64,000 bases of DNA from Acidaminococcus sp. (GTDB lineage: Bacteria > Bacillota > Negativicutes > Acidaminococcales > Acidaminococcaceae): positions 2,438,946 to 2,502,945 of the forward strand of contig JAKVOM010000001.1 of NCBI GenBank assembly GCA_022482815.1, written 5' to 3'. This document shows positions 61,265 to 64,000 of this stretch, piece after piece; the stretch's first letter is position 1, and every line of letters starts with the position of its first letter. Position numbers and translations under genes: made by a program. The notes below the pieces were generated by a model. The model saw nothing but the letters and a program-made list of their open reading frames with translations. It did no database searches and was not told where the DNA came from.

Positions 61265-62712
61265 TAATTACTTCCTTTCTCAATTTCAGTGCCATAAGAC
61301 ACTACAGGAGGATTTTCACCGCGCTCCTTTGCCGGCAGATAGCGGAACCAGAAATCGCGGAAAAGGCGCATAATTTCTCCCTGCTGCGTATAAATAAAGA
61401 GCAGTGTAAAGAAGACATAAATTGCAGATAAAATATCCGTCATGGCCCAGAGAGCGTCAGCCTTCACATCGTACATAATGACGCAGGGAATCATATAATA
61501 AAGCATGTAGATTTTCGTAGCGAGCCGGTTGCGCTTCGTGTCTCCGAACGCATAGTTGACAGACTTTTCACAGCTGTAATACATACCCACTATTGTCGTC
61601 CAGGCAAAGATGGTAATGGCAATTGCCATGAACCAGGCGCCGAATTGACCATAAGCTTCACGGAAAGCAACGGTCGTAAGACGTGCGCTGTCAACGCCCG
61701 GATAATCTATATAGACATTCGTCAGGATGATTGACAGGGCTGTAACGGAGCAGACTACAATCGTGTCCAGAAAGACTTCTCCCCAGCCCCAGGAGGCCTG
61801 ACGCACGGGGTGATCCGTCTTGGCGGAAGCATGCGCAATAATGCCATAGCCCGTGCCGGCATCATTGGAGTAAAGACCGCGGGCAATCCCGTAGCGGAGT
61901 GCATCCTTTACCGTTGCCCCTGCAAAGCCGCCAACCGCGGCCATGGGCGAAAATGCGCTTTTGATAATGAGTCCGAAGGCAGCAGGCACTTCTGTCAGAT
62001 GCTGCAGCAAAATGCCAAGTCCGCCCAGGATATAAAGCAGCGCCATAAAAGGAACGACTTTTTCCATGACGGAAGAAATACGTTTCAGGCCGCCAAAAAT
62101 CGTCACGAAACAAGTAATGCCAAGGAAAGCAACCGTAATCCGTGAATCCATACCAAAGCCTTCCTTCATGGCACCGACTACGGACTCTGTCTGTACGCAG
62201 TCAGTCCAGGGGCCAAGCATGAAGCAGGCCACAGCGAGAACGACAGCACCTTTGGCCCATCCCAGAGCGTTTTTCATGACAAAAGAACGGTCGCACATGT
62301 ATTCATCCATGGATTTTGAGTATTTCACACGGAAGCGCTGTCCCAAAATGATTTCGCAGGCCTTAGTCGACATTCCGAGAAGCCCGGAAACCCACATCCA
62401 GAACACAGCGCCCGGACCGCCGGAAACAATAGCTGTAGCTACGCCGCCGATATTTCCGACACCGATGGTATTGGCCATAGCTGTGCAGGCAGCGGCAAAC
62501 CCCGATACAGTGCCGCGCCCTTCCCCTTTTTGAAACATTCGGCCAAAAGTATTTCTGAAATTAAATCCGATTTTACGGAAATTATAGCGAAAACCAAAAC
62601 GGACACTGAGATACAGCCCTGTCCCCACAAGAATGACGACCATGGGCGTGCCCCACAGGGCATCAGAAATAGACGTCAGAATCGATAACAGCAATGCAAT
62701 TCCCCCAATCAA
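61264..62712 (-). CDS. alanine/glycine:cation symporter family protein (AGCS)
   Basis: 482 residues with about eleven hydrophobic helices. TGLYLSVRFGFRYNFRKIG, CTAMANTIGVGNIGGVATAI (conserved AGCS region), GPGAVFWMWVSGLLGMSTK and SNDAGTGYGIIAHASAKTDHP are typical. It couples Na+ to uptake of small neutral amino acids. Coupled translation with the homocysteine methyltransferase suggests a sulphur or methyl-donor amino acid as substrate, which is inference only. Confidence 0.92.
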   Translation of the reverse strand: MIGGIALLLSILTSISDALWGTPMVVILVGTGLYLSVRFGFRYNFRKIGFNFRNTFGRMFQKGEGRGTVSGFAAACTAMANTIGVGNIGGVATAIVSGGPGAVFWMWVSGLLGMSTKACEIILGQRFRVKYSKSMDEYMCDRSFVMKNALGWAKGAVVLAVACFMLGPWTDCVQTESVVGAMKEGFGMDSRITVAFLGITCFVTIFGGLKRISSVMEKVVPFMALLYILGGLGILLQHLTEVPAAFGLIIKSAFSPMAAVGGFAGATVKDALRYGIARGLYSNDAGTGYGIIAHASAKTDHPVRQASWGWGEVFLDTIVVCSVTALSIILTNVYIDYPGVDSARLTTVAFREAYGQFGAWFMAIAITIFAWTTIVGMYYSCEKSVNYAFGDTKRNRLATKIYMLYYMIPCVIMYDVKADALWAMTDILSAIYVFFTLLFIYTQQGEIMRLFRDFWFRYLPAKERGENPPVVSYGTEIEKGSN

Positions 62713-62904
62713 ATATCAATTGCTAATGATTGAGATTGTAACAAGTTATAGTTCAATAGTCAACTAAAAGATTACATTTGTATATAGCAGTCCCTTGAAT
62801 AGATTTTTTTGATTGTTCAGGACGTATTAGCTACGCGGAGATGATGATTGTCTTCCATACCTCCTGAAAGGCGTGCAAATAGCGTAAAAATCTTTTTTAG
62901 GGAA

Positions 62905-62990
62905 GTAGTTAGTACAAGCAGATGGTTGGTCAAAACACAAGGCAGATAGCTGTTAGCAGTTAGCCGATAGCTGCAGATAGCAGTAGAGAA
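62905..62990. repeat. heptad-periodic dispersed repeat, copy 3
   Basis: AGTTAGTAC, then AGATAGC-TGTTAGC-AGTTAGC-CGATAGC-TGCAGATAGC. Same motif and order as at 28.9 kb but with a shorter first part. No gene is seen between 62713 and 63200. Confidence 0.65.
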
Positions 62991-63081
62991 ATTTTTTAAT
63001 TTTGTTTTCATGAACGGAAGACAAAAAAGGGCCTGTGAAATATGAAACCATTTTCCAGCGACCCTTTTAGTGCTTTCCTCC

Positions 63082-63147
63082 CCACTTCGTGGTCCTTCCG
63101 ACTGCGTGGAAGGAGGTGGCAGAGGAATGCCAAACCTAACGGTTTGG
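63082..63147. repeat. multi-hairpin dispersed repeat, copy 6
   Basis: CCACTTCGTGG (63082-63092), CCTTCC-N8-GGAAGG and CCAAACC-taac-GGTTTGG (63130-63147); same orientation as the 29.8-kb copy, again next to a heptad repeat. Confidence 0.75.
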
Positions 63148-63155
63148 TCTATAAA

Positions 63156-63195
63156 AAACTGTCAATTGCCTCTGCAAAGACAATTGACAGTGCTG
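63156..63195 (-). terminator. terminator of the MscS gene
   Basis: CTGTCAATTG pairs with CAATTGACAG and is followed by TTTTTTAT on the minus strand, directly after the stop. Confidence 0.85.
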
Positions 63196-63200
63196 TTATC

Positions 63201-63992
63201 TCAGGTCGTGCGAATCAGGATCTTAATATTTTCTTTTTTATATTCATTAAATATTGCTTTGATGAACTGATGCTTCAGCTTCGGTTCATCGATGATATTT
63301 TTGATGCGAAGCACTACGTTAAAAGAAATTCCGTAGTCACCCATTTTGTCATAGCGAACAGCCGGCTGAAATCCTTTGACACCATATTGACTGCGCTCGA
63401 GGATGGTCTGCGCAACACGTACAGTAACTTCTTCTACATGCTGCAGGTCATTGTCATAGGTAATGGTAATAGGTATCAGCATTGTGCATTCTGCCTGAGG
63501 CTGCTCGTAGTTGGTAATCACTGAAGCCGCAATATTTTTATTCGGGACTATAATCATATTCCCAGTGCTGGTCCGGATGGTCGTATTACGCCAGTTCATA
63601 TCTACCACGCGTCCTGCCTGCCCGGTAGCAAGGCTGATATAGTCCCCCATGCGAACCTGGTGAGATACAATGGTCGTAATACCGGAGAACAAGTTAGCCA
63701 AAGTGTCCTGCAAAGCCAGAGCGGAAGCAAGACCGCCGGCGCCAAGTGCTGTGAGGAGCGGGGAAATAGAGATACCGTAGGAATTGAGCAGAACCACGAA
63801 GCCCGCCATATAAACAGCAAGATCAATAACCGTCGTCAAAATGGACATGGACGACGATTCACTTTCACTGCGCGACAAGCGCGATTTAATAAGAGAAGAA
63901 CACAAATGGGCACAGAAAAACGTAACCGTAAACACGACAAGTCCGTGAAAGTTTTTATTCAGGAGGTCGGTGATAAACGGAGGTACATTCAC
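63201..63992 (-). CDS. small-conductance mechanosensitive channel, MscS family (5' end uncertain, may start outside the window)
   Basis: 263 residues from GTG at 63992, but the frame stays open to the window edge and the GTG has only AGAGG three bases away, so the true start may lie beyond. Three membrane helices, the last being the pore helix LTALGAGGLASALALQDTLANLFSGI. The beta domain follows with VRMGDYISLATGQAGRVVDMNWRNT and IVPNKNIAASVITNY, then the C-terminal cytosolic cage. It opens under membrane tension to release solutes at hypo-osmotic shock. Confidence 0.93.
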   Translation of the reverse strand: MNVPPFITDLLNKNFHGLVVFTVTFFCAHLCSSLIKSRLSRSESESSSMSILTTVIDLAVYMAGFVVLLNSYGISISPLLTALGAGGLASALALQDTLANLFSGITTIVSHQVRMGDYISLATGQAGRVVDMNWRNTTIRTSTGNMIIVPNKNIAASVITNYEQPQAECTMLIPITITYDNDLQHVEEVTVRVAQTILERSQYGVKGFQPAVRYDKMGDYGISFNVVLRIKNIIDEPKLKHQFIKAIFNEYKKENIKILIRTT

Positions 63993-64000
63993 GAACCTCT

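Overview
The window looks like a chromosomal segment of a Negativicutes bacterium, probably Acidaminococcaceae (inference from gene content, no search run). It mixes Firmicutes-type genes and regulation (T-box on thrS, AddAB, Asp23, an ImmR/ImmA pair, pst-phoU under PhoB/PhoR) with genes more usual in diderms (Hfq, a YibQ-type periplasmic deacetylase, the linked mutS-mutL-miaA-hfq cluster). It also carries a sodium/glutamate symporter, as expected of a glutamate fermenter.

Layout. 1-13.2 kb: a GntR-type regulator with two DNA-binding domains (cut by the window edge), lepA, rpsT, a MATE exporter, a stand-alone AICAR formyltransferase behind a ZTP riboswitch, a PflX-like radical SAM protein, the thrS-infC-rpmI-rplT translation cluster behind a threonine T-box, an alginate-lyase-like protein and a P1 peptidase. 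13.5-15.6 kb: an AT-rich remnant element next to the 3' end of ssrA (tmRNA), bounded by att-like repeats, with a repressor/metalloprotease pair and two palindromic operators but no integrase. 16.1-28.7 kb: gltS, htpX, yibQ, then xerD, hfq, miaA, an RsmJ-like methyltransferase, mutL, mutS and miaB, all read leftwards. 29.1-29.7 kb: an internally deleted group II intron. 30.0-39.1 kb: pstSCAB-phoU and phoBR, sharing TTTTAC boxes at about 11-bp spacing, separated by an IS1182-type element. 39.3-42 kb: a DUF2905 protein, a small exported protein and an ISL3 element.

42-49.6 kb is one long leftward gene run: symporter, glucosaminidase, trmL, a PTPS/QueD protein, folE2, folP, folK, a membrane protein and a glycosyltransferase. 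It contains no folB; the CExxHGH motif of the PTPS protein suggests how the folB step is replaced. 49.9-64 kb: a metallo-beta-lactamase-fold hydrolase, a second identical ISL3 copy inserted in the T-tract of its terminator, addAB, an Asp23 protein, a ferredoxin-nitroreductase, tRNA-Asn, a homocysteine methyltransferase with an AGCS symporter, and an MscS channel running off the edge.

The intergenic DNA is unusual. A multi-hairpin repeat occurs at least six times, a separate family of heptamer-periodic sequence at least three times, and a ~290-bp inverted repeat brackets phoBR. The strongest candidates for new biology are these repeats, the intron that kept its ribozyme but lost its protein, and the integrase-less ssrA element.
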